From NCBI GenBank assembly GCA_026196495.1, contig JAPHSY010000039.1, positions 22,592 to 86,591 of the forward strand: a stretch of DNA of 64,000 nucleotides, in the 5' to 3' direction. This stretch comes from Magnetovibrio sp. GTDB taxonomy: Bacteria > Pseudomonadota > Alphaproteobacteria > Rhodospirillales > Magnetovibrionaceae. Positions 34,749 through 44,497 of the stretch are shown in pieces. The position numbers and the translations under genes are program-made. Below the pieces are notes generated by a model. It was not told the origin of the DNA and did not search any database. It worked only from the letters and a program-made list of their open reading frames with translations. How positions within the stretch are numbered: position 1 is the stretch's first letter; each line of letters opens with the position of its first letter.

Positions 34749-36359
34749 TTAAGCAGCCCTTGCGCCATCACGAAACAGCTTATACACGATGGAATCACGC
34801 AACGCATTATAAGATGCATCGATCACGTTCCCAGAAACGCCCACGGTTGCCCAAGTACGCCCTGTATCGTCGGTACTTTCAATCATCACTCGGGTGACGG
34901 CTGCGGTGGCCTCACCCGGGGTCAGAATACGCACCTTGTAGTCGACCAAGCGCAGATCAACCAGGGTCGGATACAACGGCAACAAAACTTTACGCAACGC
35001 CGCATCCAGCGCATTCACAGGACCATTACCTTCAGCAACGGCCATTTTTTGATCTTCGTGGTTCTTATCAGGGTGTAATTCCAACTTCACCGTGGCTTCA
35101 GATTGGGTTACGAGCTTATCCATAACATTCCAGCGCCGCTCATCAATCACACGAAAGCTTGCACAGCGGAAATACTCAGGTACCTCACCCAAAGCGCGTC
35201 GGGCCATCAGCTCAAAACTGGCATCGGCCCCATCATAGGAATACCCCTGTTTTTCTTTGATTTTAACTTTTTCAAGCACCTTGTTGATGCGCGGATCTTT
35301 GTCTTCAATTTCCAACCCAATTTCACGAAACCGTGCCAAAATATTGGATCGCCCAGCTTGATCAGACACCAAAATTTGGCGATGGTTACCAACACTTTCC
35401 GGTTCTATATGCTCATAGCATTTTGGGTCTTTTTCCACCGCAGAAACATGCAGTCCACCTTTATGTGCAAACGCCGATTCACCGACATATGGACGATGCC
35501 GGTCCGGAGCACGATTGAGACGTTCATCCAAGGCATGGGAAACATGACTAAGGTGCTTCAGACCTTCTGTGGTGATTCCCGTATCAAAACCCATTTTCAG
35601 CATCAAAGACGGAATAACACTGACGAGGCTAGCATTACCGCACCGCTCACCTAATCCGTTAATGGTGCCTTGAACCATTCGTGCGCCAGATTTGACGGCT
35701 GCAAGCGAATTCGCCACAGCATTGCCGGTGTCATCGTGGCAATGGATGCCGACCTTTTCACCTGGGATCGTTTCACAGACTTTTTCGACAATTTCCGCGA
35801 TTTCAAAAGGCAACGTGCCGCCATTGGTATCACACAACACCACCCAACGTGCACCACCGTCAATTGCAGCCTTAAGACAGCTCATGGCGAACTCAGGATT
35901 GGCTTTGTACCCGTCGAAGAAATGTTCTGCATCAAACATCACCTCATCCAACTTGGTGCCCGCATGAGCAACACTGTCTTGGATCATGGCAAGGTTCTCA
36001 TCGCGTTCAATATTCAACGCCACATCAACCTGATAGTCCCAGGCTTTACCCACCATGCATACCACTCGAGCATCCGTTGCCAACAATGCATTCAGCCCTG
36101 GATCGTTAGCTGCACTGCGCCCCGCACGACGCGTCATCCCAAACGTGGTGATACGGGACGTTTTCATAGGCGGCAAGTTATCGAAAAAGGCATCGTCCGT
36201 TGGGTTCGCACCCGGCCAACCGCCTTCGATATAGTCAACACCCAGTTCATCCAAATCACGCGCAATGGCATCTTTGTCCACCGGTCCAAAATCAACGCCG
36301 GAGGTCTGCGCACCGTCACGCAGGGTAGTATCATAAATATAGACGCGGTTAGCAGTCAT
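34749..36359 (-). CDS. cimA: Citramalate synthase
   Basis: A 536-residue enzyme of the isopropylmalate synthase family that condenses pyruvate with acetyl-CoA to (R)-citramalate, giving threonine-independent isoleucine synthesis. TIM-barrel part: YIYDTTLRDGAQTSGVDF, GGWPGANPTD, GIHCHDDTGNAVANSLAAVKSGARMVQGTINGLGERCGNASL. The C-terminal regulatory (LeuA dimer) domain covers about 400-530. The segment pattern TLRDGAQTSGVDF is of the CimA type, not LeuA. ATG at 36359 is chosen as the longer frame has no ribosome site and an odd N-terminus. Isoleucine feedback via the C-terminal domain is expected from the family. Confidence 0.92.
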   Translation of the reverse strand: MTANRVYIYDTTLRDGAQTSGVDFGPVDKDAIARDLDELGVDYIEGGWPGANPTDDAFFDNLPPMKTSRITTFGMTRRAGRSAANDPGLNALLATDARVVCMVGKAWDYQVDVALNIERDENLAMIQDSVAHAGTKLDEVMFDAEHFFDGYKANPEFAMSCLKAAIDGGARWVVLCDTNGGTLPFEIAEIVEKVCETIPGEKVGIHCHDDTGNAVANSLAAVKSGARMVQGTINGLGERCGNASLVSVIPSLMLKMGFDTGITTEGLKHLSHVSHALDERLNRAPDRHRPYVGESAFAHKGGLHVSAVEKDPKCYEHIEPESVGNHRQILVSDQAGRSNILARFREIGLEIEDKDPRINKVLEKVKIKEKQGYSYDGADASFELMARRALGEVPEYFRCASFRVIDERRWNVMDKLVTQSEATVKLELHPDKNHEDQKMAVAEGNGPVNALDAALRKVLLPLYPTLVDLRLVDYKVRILTPGEATAAVTRVMIESTDDTGRTWATVGVSGNVIDASYNALRDSIVYKLFRDGARAA

Positions 36360-36488
36360 GATTTGGGCCGTCCTAGTCACCAAAAGTCGCAACAATTCGA
36401 AGATTGGAGAATGCCTAATTTCGCACCTGCACACAAGGGTTTCACACCAATTACAGTAAGCTTCTTGTCTTTAGGGTGCAAAACCAAT

Positions 36489-36504
36489 ACGCCAAGCTTG
36501 GCGT
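36489..36504. promoter_or_regulatory. 16-bp perfect palindrome in the cimA upstream region
   Basis: ACGCCAAGCTTGGCGT is perfectly self-complementary and lies in the divergent region between cimA (minus) and the gene at 36616 (plus), 130 nt before cimA. It is a candidate operator for a dimeric regulator; no known regulator motif is recognised. Confidence 0.4.
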
Positions 36505-36615
36505 GACAGGAACATGTGTATATTCTCAAAGTGTAGTGATTCGCCCTAACTACACGCATCACTTTTTGCCAAATTTGGGGATGACGGCACACCGACAAAG
36601 GCTTATTCATTATCT

Positions 36616-37176
36616 ATGAGTGAGGAATTTGATTTCGAACATGACGACGAGTATCCTGCGTACCGTGAACGGTGCATGGGCTCTAATGTCAATGAGCAAA
36701 CGCTGCTTGCTACAGATTACCTTAATCATTTCAATGAATTAGTAATGACGCTGGAAATGCTGGCTGACATGCCAGAGCTTCTCGAAGAAGCCAAATTGTG
36801 GGAACCAAAACCCTACAAAGACCATTTCCGCGACAGCACAATTGCCGACAAAGAATTGGCCATTGAAGCTTATGACCATGCCCCACCTAAGTTCAAAGAG
36901 CCATTTGAACAAAACATCAGTAAAATTAACAAACTGATTTTGACCTCTGTTGAGCGCTTGGAAATTGACATCCAAACGGGGGATTTTGAACTGGTACGAT
37001 CCAATGCCAGCGCACTCAGCAAAGTTATCCAACGCATTATGGATATGTGCTCGGCCAACATCCACGGGTCTGAAACCACCATGGATCAATCAGAAATTGA
37101 CAACATTATTGGTGCCGACCCAGAACCGGAACCTGTTGGCAATGCACAAGCAGATATCGACGCCTTGTTCGACTAA
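36616..37176 (+). CDS. Hypothetical protein with FliM/CheZ-like EIDxLL and DIDALF tail motifs
   Basis: A 186-residue acidic, helical protein with no membrane segment. The core (about 25-150) is a helix bundle I do not recognise. The disordered, acidic tail carries two short motifs: DQSEIDNII at 157-165 and AQADIDALF at 178-185. These resemble the SQxEIDxLL peptide at the FliM N-terminus and the CheZ tail, both of which bind CheY. That suggests a chemotaxis or flagellar role by peptide contact, but this is inference. The ribosome site is weak. It converges with a cyclic-di-GMP gene. Confidence 0.7.
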   Translation: MSEEFDFEHDDEYPAYRERCMGSNVNEQTLLATDYLNHFNELVMTLEMLADMPELLEEAKLWEPKPYKDHFRDSTIADKELAIEAYDHAPPKFKEPFEQNISKINKLILTSVERLEIDIQTGDFELVRSNASALSKVIQRIMDMCSANIHGSETTMDQSEIDNIIGADPEPEPVGNAQADIDALFD

Positions 37177-37212
37177 GGCCATACAATTTATCTTTAAAAT
37201 GGGGGTCGTTTC

Positions 37213-39582
37213 TTAGGCTGAAGGCTTGCGCGCTTGTTCGATGGGAAACGGTGTCACATTCCCCCCTGCCAAACGTACGAACTCATCATACGGCACAGGG
37301 CGGCTGAACAAATAACCCTGACCAATATCACTGCCCAATGCATGCAAGAACGTACTTTGACGTTCAGTTTCCACACCTTCGGCAATCACCTTCAGGCCAA
37401 GGTTTTGGGCCATGTTCACAATCGCCTTTGCCATCGTTACGGCATCGGGATTATCCGGCAACCCCGTCACAAACGAACGGTCAACCTTCAAGCTGTCCAG
37501 TGGGAATTTGGTAAGATAGCTCAACGACGAATAGCCGGTGCCAAAATCGTCAATACTGAGCGATACGCCCAAGGCTTTCAATTCCTGCAAAACTTTGACC
37601 GTCTGATCGGCATTTTCCACCAACATGCTTTCAGTCAGTTCCAAATCCAAGTTTGTACAGGGTAGTCCGGTTTGGTCCATAATTTCCTGAACACGCGACG
37701 CCAATTTACCTTGGCGGAATTGACGCACAGACAAGTTCACCGCAACACTTACGTCCGTTAGCCCTGCGTCCATCCAATCACGCGCCTGACGACAAGCTGT
37801 TTCCAAAATCCAATCACCAATGGGGACAATCAAACCCGTTTCCTCGCTCACAGGAACAAATTCAACAGGTGAAACGGGACCAAGGTCAGGACTGTTCCAA
37901 CGTGCCAAAGCTTCTGCACCGATGATGCGCCCCGTAGCCAAGTCAACTTTGGGCTGATAAGCCAAATGAAATTCATCATTCTCTAGGGCGTGACGCAAAC
38001 CATGTTCCAAGGCCATGCGGCGGATTGCATTGGCGCTCAAAGTCGATGAATAGAACTGGAAGTTGTTGCGGCCTTGCTTTTTGGCGTGATGAGACGCGGT
38101 ATAAACGTTCTTCAGCAACTCATCGATATTGTCGCAGCTATCGGGGTAGATAATTACACCGATGGAGCCAGAGCTGTAGACCTCTTGTCCATCCACATGA
38201 AACGGTTGGCTCAACGCCTTCAGCATGCGATTGGCTACAGCCTCAACTTCATCATCTTCGCTGACGCTTTCCAAAATGACTGTAAATTCGTCACCAGACA
38301 GCCGGGCAACAGTATCACGACCACGAACACATGATTCCAGCCGCTTACCCGCAAGTTGCAACACCACGTCACCAGCGGCATGGCCCATGGCATCATTAAT
38401 GTTTTTAAAGTTATCCAAATCAATAAACAAAACCGCAAGTTTGGAACCTGCTGCATCAGACGTCGCAACACTTTCACCCAAACGCTCGGTAAATAGATAA
38501 CGGTTTGGTAAGTGCGTCAGCGGATCACGGGTTGCCAAAAACTTCAGTTTGTCTTCAGCTTTTTTACGTTCCGTAATATCACGCATCACCGCAATATAGT
38601 GCAAACGATGGCGTAATTTAAAATCACTGAGGCTGATTTCCAAAGGAAAGCTGGTTCCGTCACTGCGTATGCCAGTAACTTCACGCCCGCTTGTGGTTTC
38701 CAAGAAATCCGTTTCCAAGTTTTTCAATGCTGCAGCAGCATCAGACTGACGCCGCCCACGAGTGCTGGGGATCAAATCTGAAATACCGATTCCAGCCAAC
38801 GCACCTGAATTATGACCAAAAATACGTTCAGCCGCAGGATTAGCCGTTTCAATTATACCCATTTCATTGATGGTGATTAGGCCATCCACGGTGGTTTCCA
38901 TAATGGTGCGCAGGTATTCCTCACGCTCCATCACTTCACGGATACGACGGTTCTTTTCCGTAACGTCACGTGCCACCATCATCATCTGGGTGACCTTGCC
39001 ATCATCATCTTCTTCGTAGACCGAGGCTGCGACTTCAACATCCAATTCACGACCATCATCGGCCATCATTTTCATGCTGGTGCGGCGTTTTTCCGCCAAC
39101 AGTTCTTCGAACTCGTTCTCTAACAAGGGGATGTAGTCAGGGTGAATATAGTCCCGCAGGGAATGCATATTTGCTTCTTGCCCATCAACCCCCAAAAGCG
39201 CACAACCGGCAGGGTTCAAAACAATAATAGAGCCATCCATCGAGCAGATGCAGATCAAGTCAGGGGCAAGGTCAATAAGGCTTGCGTGATGTTCATCGCT
39301 TTCCGCAATGTTGTCGTACCGTCTGTCTTCCAGCAAATCATTAAGCAGGTCCAAAATGCTTTGGCCTGATTTGCGGATATCTTCGGCATAATCACGATAT
39401 TGCGGGTGAGACATGGGGCCGAGCATTTCGGCACTCATCATATCTGCAAACCCAATAATATTATTGAGAGGAGTGCGCATCTCATGAGAAAGCGTGTGCA
39501 AAATGCCACGGCCTTCTGAATGTCGCGCGCCACCTTGTGTGTCAGAGGCCGGATCGTTGATACGTTCTTTTTTATCGCCCAT
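37213..39582 (-). CDS. DHp-PAS-PAS-GGDEF-EAL cyclic-di-GMP protein
   Basis: A 789-residue cytoplasmic protein. Residues about 28-90 form a complete histidine-kinase DHp domain (LHTLSHEMRTPLNNIIGFADMM, H33) without any following ATPase domain. Two PAS domains follow (about 100-210, 225-345). The GGDEF domain (about 350-510) has the motif SGDEF instead of GGDEF, so cyclase activity is uncertain. The EAL domain (about 525-770) keeps EALARW, NLSVRQF, ELTES, IDDFGTGYSSL and the late EGVET, so phosphodiesterase activity is likely. No membrane segments. GGGCGATAAAAAAG precedes nothing obvious; the ATG at 39582 has a weak ribosome site. Confidence 0.9.
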   Translation of the reverse strand: MGDKKERINDPASDTQGGARHSEGRGILHTLSHEMRTPLNNIIGFADMMSAEMLGPMSHPQYRDYAEDIRKSGQSILDLLNDLLEDRRYDNIAESDEHHASLIDLAPDLICICSMDGSIIVLNPAGCALLGVDGQEANMHSLRDYIHPDYIPLLENEFEELLAEKRRTSMKMMADDGRELDVEVAASVYEEDDDGKVTQMMMVARDVTEKNRRIREVMEREEYLRTIMETTVDGLITINEMGIIETANPAAERIFGHNSGALAGIGISDLIPSTRGRRQSDAAAALKNLETDFLETTSGREVTGIRSDGTSFPLEISLSDFKLRHRLHYIAVMRDITERKKAEDKLKFLATRDPLTHLPNRYLFTERLGESVATSDAAGSKLAVLFIDLDNFKNINDAMGHAAGDVVLQLAGKRLESCVRGRDTVARLSGDEFTVILESVSEDDEVEAVANRMLKALSQPFHVDGQEVYSSGSIGVIIYPDSCDNIDELLKNVYTASHHAKKQGRNNFQFYSSTLSANAIRRMALEHGLRHALENDEFHLAYQPKVDLATGRIIGAEALARWNSPDLGPVSPVEFVPVSEETGLIVPIGDWILETACRQARDWMDAGLTDVSVAVNLSVRQFRQGKLASRVQEIMDQTGLPCTNLDLELTESMLVENADQTVKVLQELKALGVSLSIDDFGTGYSSLSYLTKFPLDSLKVDRSFVTGLPDNPDAVTMAKAIVNMAQNLGLKVIAEGVETERQSTFLHALGSDIGQGYLFSRPVPYDEFVRLAGGNVTPFPIEQARKPSA

Positions 39583-39913
39583 GGCGTTTTATGGCACCCA
39601 GTGTAGTCTTTAGTTTTGGCGGTTATTTAATTCATGATCACCCAAAACCCGGCGAACCAAAATCAAAGAATATTGGAACGCCTTCCTTAAGCACAGCAAA
39701 TTCTTTGCCGACTCAGCTACAACCAAACTCAAGAACCACGAGGTCGATACGCACCCATGGTGGAATTCAATCGTGCGACATATTACACCAAATTCATAAT
39801 AAAGCGAAAAATATTAATACGTTCCGACTATAAGGTTGATCGAATGATCATCCGGTAACATCTACAACCAAACAAGGTGGGCACAACACCCCAAGCCCAC
39901 TTCAAGGTTAAAC
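39583..39913. other. Intergenic stretch upstream of the GGDEF-EAL gene, ending in the cysS terminator
   Basis: This 331-nt stretch separates the GGDEF-EAL gene start from the cysS 3' end. It must hold the promoter of the former, but I cannot point to clear hexamers. Near its end lies the cysS terminator (39875-39902). Short frames here have no support. Confidence 0.45.
39875..39902 (-). terminator. Terminator of the nadE-gltX-cysS operon
   Basis: Stem AGGTGGGC / GCCCACTT (with one G-U pair) around a 12-nt loop, 12 nt after the cysS stop on the minus strand, followed by TTGTTTGG. Moderate strength. Confidence 0.55.
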
Positions 39914-41302
39914 TTATTGCCGCCGCCAAGTGGTTGTTCCCGCGCCATCTTCAAGGATCACACCTTGCGCTGCCAATTCATCACGAATACGGTCAGATGT
40001 GGCAAAATCCTTACCCGCGCGGGCTTGGTTACGCTGCTCGATTAAAGCATCAATATCGCCATCAGATAGGCCTTCAGCGTCACCTTTGATAGAGCCGCGC
40101 AACCAAGCATCAGCATCTTGACCGAGCACGCCAAGAATGTCGCCAGACAACATCAACTCGCCTTTTAGCTGTGATTTTTCACGGCCATCGGTGGCGGCAT
40201 TCAGTTTGGTTTTTAGTTCAAACAGGTGCGAAATGGCTTTTGGTGTATTGATATCATCTGCCAAGGCTTCCAATACGGGGGCTGAAACTTGGTCTGGAAT
40301 TTCAGCTTTCACATCGGCATTTCGCAGCGCCAAATAGAACTCATCAAGTTCCTTTTTCGCTTCACGGATACCATCTTTGCGAAAATCCAAGGGCTGACGG
40401 TAATGAGTTTTCAACAGTGTCAAACGGATGGCTTCACCCGGAAACTCATCCAATAAGTCATGCACAGTGTAGAAATTGCCCAGAGATTTGGACATTTTCT
40501 CACCTTCAGCCATCAAATAGCCATTGTGCATCCAATAATTTACGTACTTGGACCCACCATGCGCACAGGTGGATTGAGCAATTTCATTTTCATGATGAGG
40601 AAATATCAAGTCCTGACCGCCACCATGAATGTCAAAGGTCGGTCCTAGATGCTGTTCACTCATTGCCGAACATTCAATATGCCAACCCGGACGACCACGG
40701 CCCCAGGGACTTTCCCAACCAGGTTGATCGTCTTCAGACGGTTTCCACAACACAAAATCGGCTGGGTCACGTTTATATGGAGCAACTTCAACACGGGCAC
40801 CTGCGACCATTTCATCACGATTGCGCCCCGACAGCCCACCGTATTCACGGTAGCTCTCAACACTGAACAACACATGGCCTTCGGCTTCGTAAGCATGTCC
40901 AGCAGACACCAGCTTGCCTATCATGGTGATCATGCCCGCAATGTGTTCGGTGGCACGCGGCTGTACATCTGGATGCATTGCTCCCAAAGCACTCATGTCG
41001 TCCAGAAATGCCTGTTCCGTACGCTTGGTAATGTCGGAAATGCTTTCACCGCTTTCCATGGCACGGTTGATGATCTTGTCATCCACATCGGTAATATTGC
41101 GGGCGTAGATCACATGGTCTTCGCCATAGGTTTCACGCAACAACCGATACAAGACATCAAACACCACAACGGGCCGCGCGTTACCAATGTGGGCGTAGTC
41201 ATAAACTGTTGGACCACAGACGTACATTCGTACACGTCGTTCATCAATGGGGACAAAATCTTCTTTGACACGTTTGAGCGTATTGAACAGCTGGATGGTC
41301 AC
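39914..41302 (-). CDS. cysS: Cysteinyl-tRNA synthetase
   Basis: A 462-residue class I synthetase. HIGH-type motif in [21 protein letters not shown] with the zinc cysteine, catalytic KMSKSLGN, and [35 protein letters not shown] with further zinc ligands are all present. It lies 6 nt after gltX and ends the nadE-gltX-cysS operon. Length is normal for the family. Confidence 0.97.
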   Translation of the reverse strand: MTIQLFNTLKRVKEDFVPIDERRVRMYVCGPTVYDYAHIGNARPVVVFDVLYRLLRETYGEDHVIYARNITDVDDKIINRAMESGESISDITKRTEQAFLDDMSALGAMHPDVQPRATEHIAGMITMIGKLVSAGHAYEAEGHVLFSVESYREYGGLSGRNRDEMVAGARVEVAPYKRDPADFVLWKPSEDDQPGWESPWGRGRPGWHIECSAMSEQHLGPTFDIHGGGQDLIFPHHENEIAQSTCAHGGSKYVNYWMHNGYLMAEGEKMSKSLGNFYTVHDLLDEFPGEAIRLTLLKTHYRQPLDFRKDGIREAKKELDEFYLALRNADVKAEIPDQVSAPVLEALADDINTPKAISHLFELKTKLNAATDGREKSQLKGELMLSGDILGVLGQDADAWLRGSIKGDAEGLSDGDIDALIEQRNQARAGKDFATSDRIRDELAAQGVILEDGAGTTTWRRQ

Positions 41303-41308
41303 GGTTGA

Positions 41309-42628
41309 TTATCCCTTTTGACCTTGCAAACGTGCAATGGCGCGATCGCGCCCAATCAACGGCAAATAAGCTTTCAGCTCAGGCCCATGTTCAAGGCCTG
41401 TCAACGCTTTGCGCAACGGCATGAACAAGCCCTTACCTTTACGACCCGTAGCCTCCTTAATGGCTTTGGTCCACCCCCCCCAGGTATCACCATCGGGCTC
41501 ACCTTCAGGAAGCAGTTTTGCTGCTTCTTTCAAGAAATCCGCATCGTCAGCTTCAATGACGGGGTCAATGTCGCCATTGGCAATATCAAACCAAATTTGA
41601 ACATCAGCAATGCGTTCCAAGTTGGCCCGTACACCATTCCACAAATCTTCCGTAATGCCGTCAGACACACGATCTGAAATTTCTGCAAATTCAGTAACAT
41701 GCAGAACCTGAGCATTGAGACGCGACAACTGGGCAGGATCAAATTTCGCAGACGCACGAGAAAAATGGCCAAAATCGAAAGCTTTAACCAAATCATCCAA
41801 GCTTTCTTCAGCCTTAATGTCATCGGATGTCCCTAGGTGGCCCAAGTAAGACGCTAGCGCAATCGCTTCGACACCATCAGCACGCATATCGCGCAACGCC
41901 AATGAACCCAAGCGTTTTGACAATCCACCACCTTCGATATCGGTCATCAACGGCAAGTGCGCGAAGGTCGGCACAGGCGCGCCCATGGCTTCGAACATCT
42001 GCACCTGAAGGGCCGTGTTGGCGACGTGATCTTCACCACGAACGACATGGCTCATATTCATATCTTTATCATCGACTGCGCTGGGAAGCATATAGAGCCA
42101 GCTGCCATCGTTCCGGCGAATAACCGGATCGGACATATTTTCAGCTTCAAAGCTAACGGGACCACGCACCAAGTCTTCGAAAGAGATGGTGCCCGGTGTC
42201 AATTTAAAGCGCCAATGCGCTGTGCGACCTTCGTCAATGTAGTTTTGCTGCTTTTCAGGGGTCGGCGCAGTGTAAATTGGTGGCAAACCACGCGCACGAA
42301 GGCGTTTGCGCATGTAGTCCAACTCTTCTGGTGTTTCATAGCACTCATAAACCCGGCCAGCTTTTTTCAGCTGTTCGAAAGCCGCATCGTAAGTCTCAAG
42401 CCGATCGGATTGCTTTTCTTCTGCATCCCAATCCAAACCCAGCCAAGTTAAGTCTTCGCGGATACCATCGGCATATTCCGGCTTGGAACGTTCCTTGTCG
42501 GTGTCATCCAGACGCAAGATGAACTTGCCACCCATATGTTTAGCGGCGAGCCAGTTGATCAGCGCCATACGCGCATTGCCAACGTGAATGTGCCCGGTGG
42601 GGCTGGGAGCAAAACGAAAACAGGTCAT
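41309..42628 (-). CDS. gltX: Glutamyl-tRNA synthetase (shorter type)
   Basis: A 439-residue class I synthetase with RFAPSPTGHIHVGNARMALINW (HIGH variant), ILRLDDTDKERSKPEYADGIREDLTWLG and GGGLSKRLGSLALRDMR (KMSKS variant, K-R-L-G). It is shorter than typical GltX (about 470); alphaproteobacteria often have two GltX forms, one charging tRNA-Gln as well, and which role this one has cannot be told. ATG at 42628 gives the standard start MTCFRFAPSPTG; it lies 13 nt after the nadE stop. Confidence 0.93.
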   Translation of the reverse strand: MTCFRFAPSPTGHIHVGNARMALINWLAAKHMGGKFILRLDDTDKERSKPEYADGIREDLTWLGLDWDAEEKQSDRLETYDAAFEQLKKAGRVYECYETPEELDYMRKRLRARGLPPIYTAPTPEKQQNYIDEGRTAHWRFKLTPGTISFEDLVRGPVSFEAENMSDPVIRRNDGSWLYMLPSAVDDKDMNMSHVVRGEDHVANTALQVQMFEAMGAPVPTFAHLPLMTDIEGGGLSKRLGSLALRDMRADGVEAIALASYLGHLGTSDDIKAEESLDDLVKAFDFGHFSRASAKFDPAQLSRLNAQVLHVTEFAEISDRVSDGITEDLWNGVRANLERIADVQIWFDIANGDIDPVIEADDADFLKEAAKLLPEGEPDGDTWGGWTKAIKEATGRKGKGLFMPLRKALTGLEHGPELKAYLPLIGRDRAIARLQGQKG

Positions 42629-42641
42629 CACATAATTCTTC

Positions 42642-44297
42642 TTAAGCCGTAAATCCATTGGTAAGCGGATAGCGCCGATCACGTCCGAATGCTCGCGATG
42701 TGATCTTTACACCCGGAGGCGCTTGGCGACGTTTGTACTCCGCCCGGTCCAGCATATGCCAGACCCTTTCGACAACTTTTATATTATGGCCACGCGCGGC
42801 GATATCACGCACAGGCATTTCTAGCTCGATCAGACAATAAAGCATATCGTCTAAATCGTCATAAGCAGGCAGTGTGTCTTGGTCGGTTTGATCCGGTTTT
42901 AACTCTGCCGATGGGGCCTTAGTAATAATGCGGTTCGGCACCGCTTGACCATTCGGCCCCATAAAAATTTCAGCATAGTTGGTGTTGCGCCATTCGCACA
43001 GCTGATAAACCCGGGTTTTATATACGTCTTTGAGAACGTTATACCCCCCGCACATATCACCGTAGAGCGTCGCGTAGCCCACCGACATTTCCGATTTGTT
43101 GCCGGTCGAAACCACCATATAGCCAAACTTATTGGACATTGCCATAAGGATCAGCCCACGCGAGCGCGCCTGAATATTTTCTTCCGTCGTATCGGTTGCT
43201 GTATCAGAAAACTGTTCCGCCAACAGACCTCCAAATGCATCCATGGCGGGCTTGATCGAAATATTATCGAGCTTACAGCCCAACAGCTTGGCCGCTTCGA
43301 CAGCATCATCAAGGCTGTCTTGAGATGTATAAGGCGACGGCATCATCACCAAATGCACACGATCTGAACCAAGGGCGTCCACGGCAACCGTAGCGGTAAT
43401 AGCACTGTCAACACCACCCGACATCCCGATCATCACACCAGGGAAGTGGTTCTTGTTAACATAGTCTTGCAGTCCCAACACCAAGGCTTTGTATATGGCT
43501 TCGTTATCATCCAATTCCGCCACGTGACACCCTGGCTGCGGCATTAGCATATCATTATCCCAAGCCATGGTTTGGGTTTCAATACAGCTTTTGAACGCGG
43601 GTAATTGGCTAACAACATTACCACTCGTGTCCAGCACAAAAGATGCACCATCAAATACCAGTTCATCTTGACCGCCCACTTGATTGACATAAACCAGGGC
43701 CAATCCCGTCTCTTCCACACGTTTGCGCGCAAACTCTTCACGCACATGGCGCTTATCCATTTCAAAGGGAGAACCGTTCAGGACCAGCAGAACCTCAGCC
43801 CCATCATTCATCAATGATTTTGCGACTTCCGGTACCCACATGTCTTCACAAGTCATAATGCCTAACTTGATGCCCCGGAAATTGACCGCACCGGGTTTGT
43901 CCCCAGGGGTGAACAAACGTTTCTCATCAAACACGCCATAGTTGGGCAACTCAATTTTGGGCACCACGGCTTTGATGATGCCTGCATCCAATAATAATGC
44001 GGCATTGAAGAGCTGATCTTCCTCAATCCAGGGCGCACTGATTAACAATCCAGGGCCGCCATCGGCGGTCATTTGTGCCAAATTCAACACGGCATATTTA
44101 ACCGCTTCTTGGAAACTAGGCTTCAACACCAAGTCTTCTGGGGGATAGCCGGACAAAACCAATTCACCCGTTACCACCAGATCGCAGTCCATCTCAGAGG
44201 CTTTGGCACGGGCTTGGACCACTAAGTCCATATTGGTTGATATATCACCAACAGTTGGATTTATTTGAGCAATCGCAAGGGTTAACGGGTCAGTCAT
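42642..44297 (-). CDS. nadE: Glutamine-dependent NAD+ synthetase
   Basis: A 551-residue two-domain enzyme making NAD+ from nicotinate adenine dinucleotide. Residues about 1-260 form a nitrilase-type glutaminase domain with the catalytic cysteine in LGIMTCEDMWVPEV. The C-terminal synthetase domain has the P-loop MIGMSGGVDSAITATVAVDALG and later GYATLYGDMCGGYNVLKDVYKT. It is the first gene of the nadE-gltX-cysS operon. A divergent gene of unknown function begins 200 nt away. Confidence 0.95.
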   Translation of the reverse strand: MTDPLTLAIAQINPTVGDISTNMDLVVQARAKASEMDCDLVVTGELVLSGYPPEDLVLKPSFQEAVKYAVLNLAQMTADGGPGLLISAPWIEEDQLFNAALLLDAGIIKAVVPKIELPNYGVFDEKRLFTPGDKPGAVNFRGIKLGIMTCEDMWVPEVAKSLMNDGAEVLLVLNGSPFEMDKRHVREEFARKRVEETGLALVYVNQVGGQDELVFDGASFVLDTSGNVVSQLPAFKSCIETQTMAWDNDMLMPQPGCHVAELDDNEAIYKALVLGLQDYVNKNHFPGVMIGMSGGVDSAITATVAVDALGSDRVHLVMMPSPYTSQDSLDDAVEAAKLLGCKLDNISIKPAMDAFGGLLAEQFSDTATDTTEENIQARSRGLILMAMSNKFGYMVVSTGNKSEMSVGYATLYGDMCGGYNVLKDVYKTRVYQLCEWRNTNYAEIFMGPNGQAVPNRIITKAPSAELKPDQTDQDTLPAYDDLDDMLYCLIELEMPVRDIAARGHNIKVVERVWHMLDRAEYKRRQAPPGVKITSRAFGRDRRYPLTNGFTA

Positions 44298-44497
44298 CGT
44301 TTCATTTCAAGGCAATATATGGGCACAAGATATCAGAAAGGCGGAGGGTATGCTCCACCTTCGCCCCTGTCAACGCGCCAAAGGCAGGCTTCATATACCT
44401 TTTTTATAGGCTAAGTACGACAAATGAGTTAGTATATATACAACAATGGGATAATTAGCGGCCTATAAATAAAAGAATAATCAGCGGTAGTTTATGT

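Noticed and set aside
35670..36506. Plus-strand frame of 278 codons opposite cimA
   Set aside because: Shadow of cimA; no motif and no start context.
39591..39833. Plus-strand frame of 80 codons in the gap before the GGDEF-EAL gene
   Set aside because: No ribosome site, low-complexity polar composition and no resemblance to a protein family.
44340..44366. Imperfect hairpin upstream of nadE
   Set aside because: One short mismatched stem with no riboswitch-like context; not distinguishable from chance.
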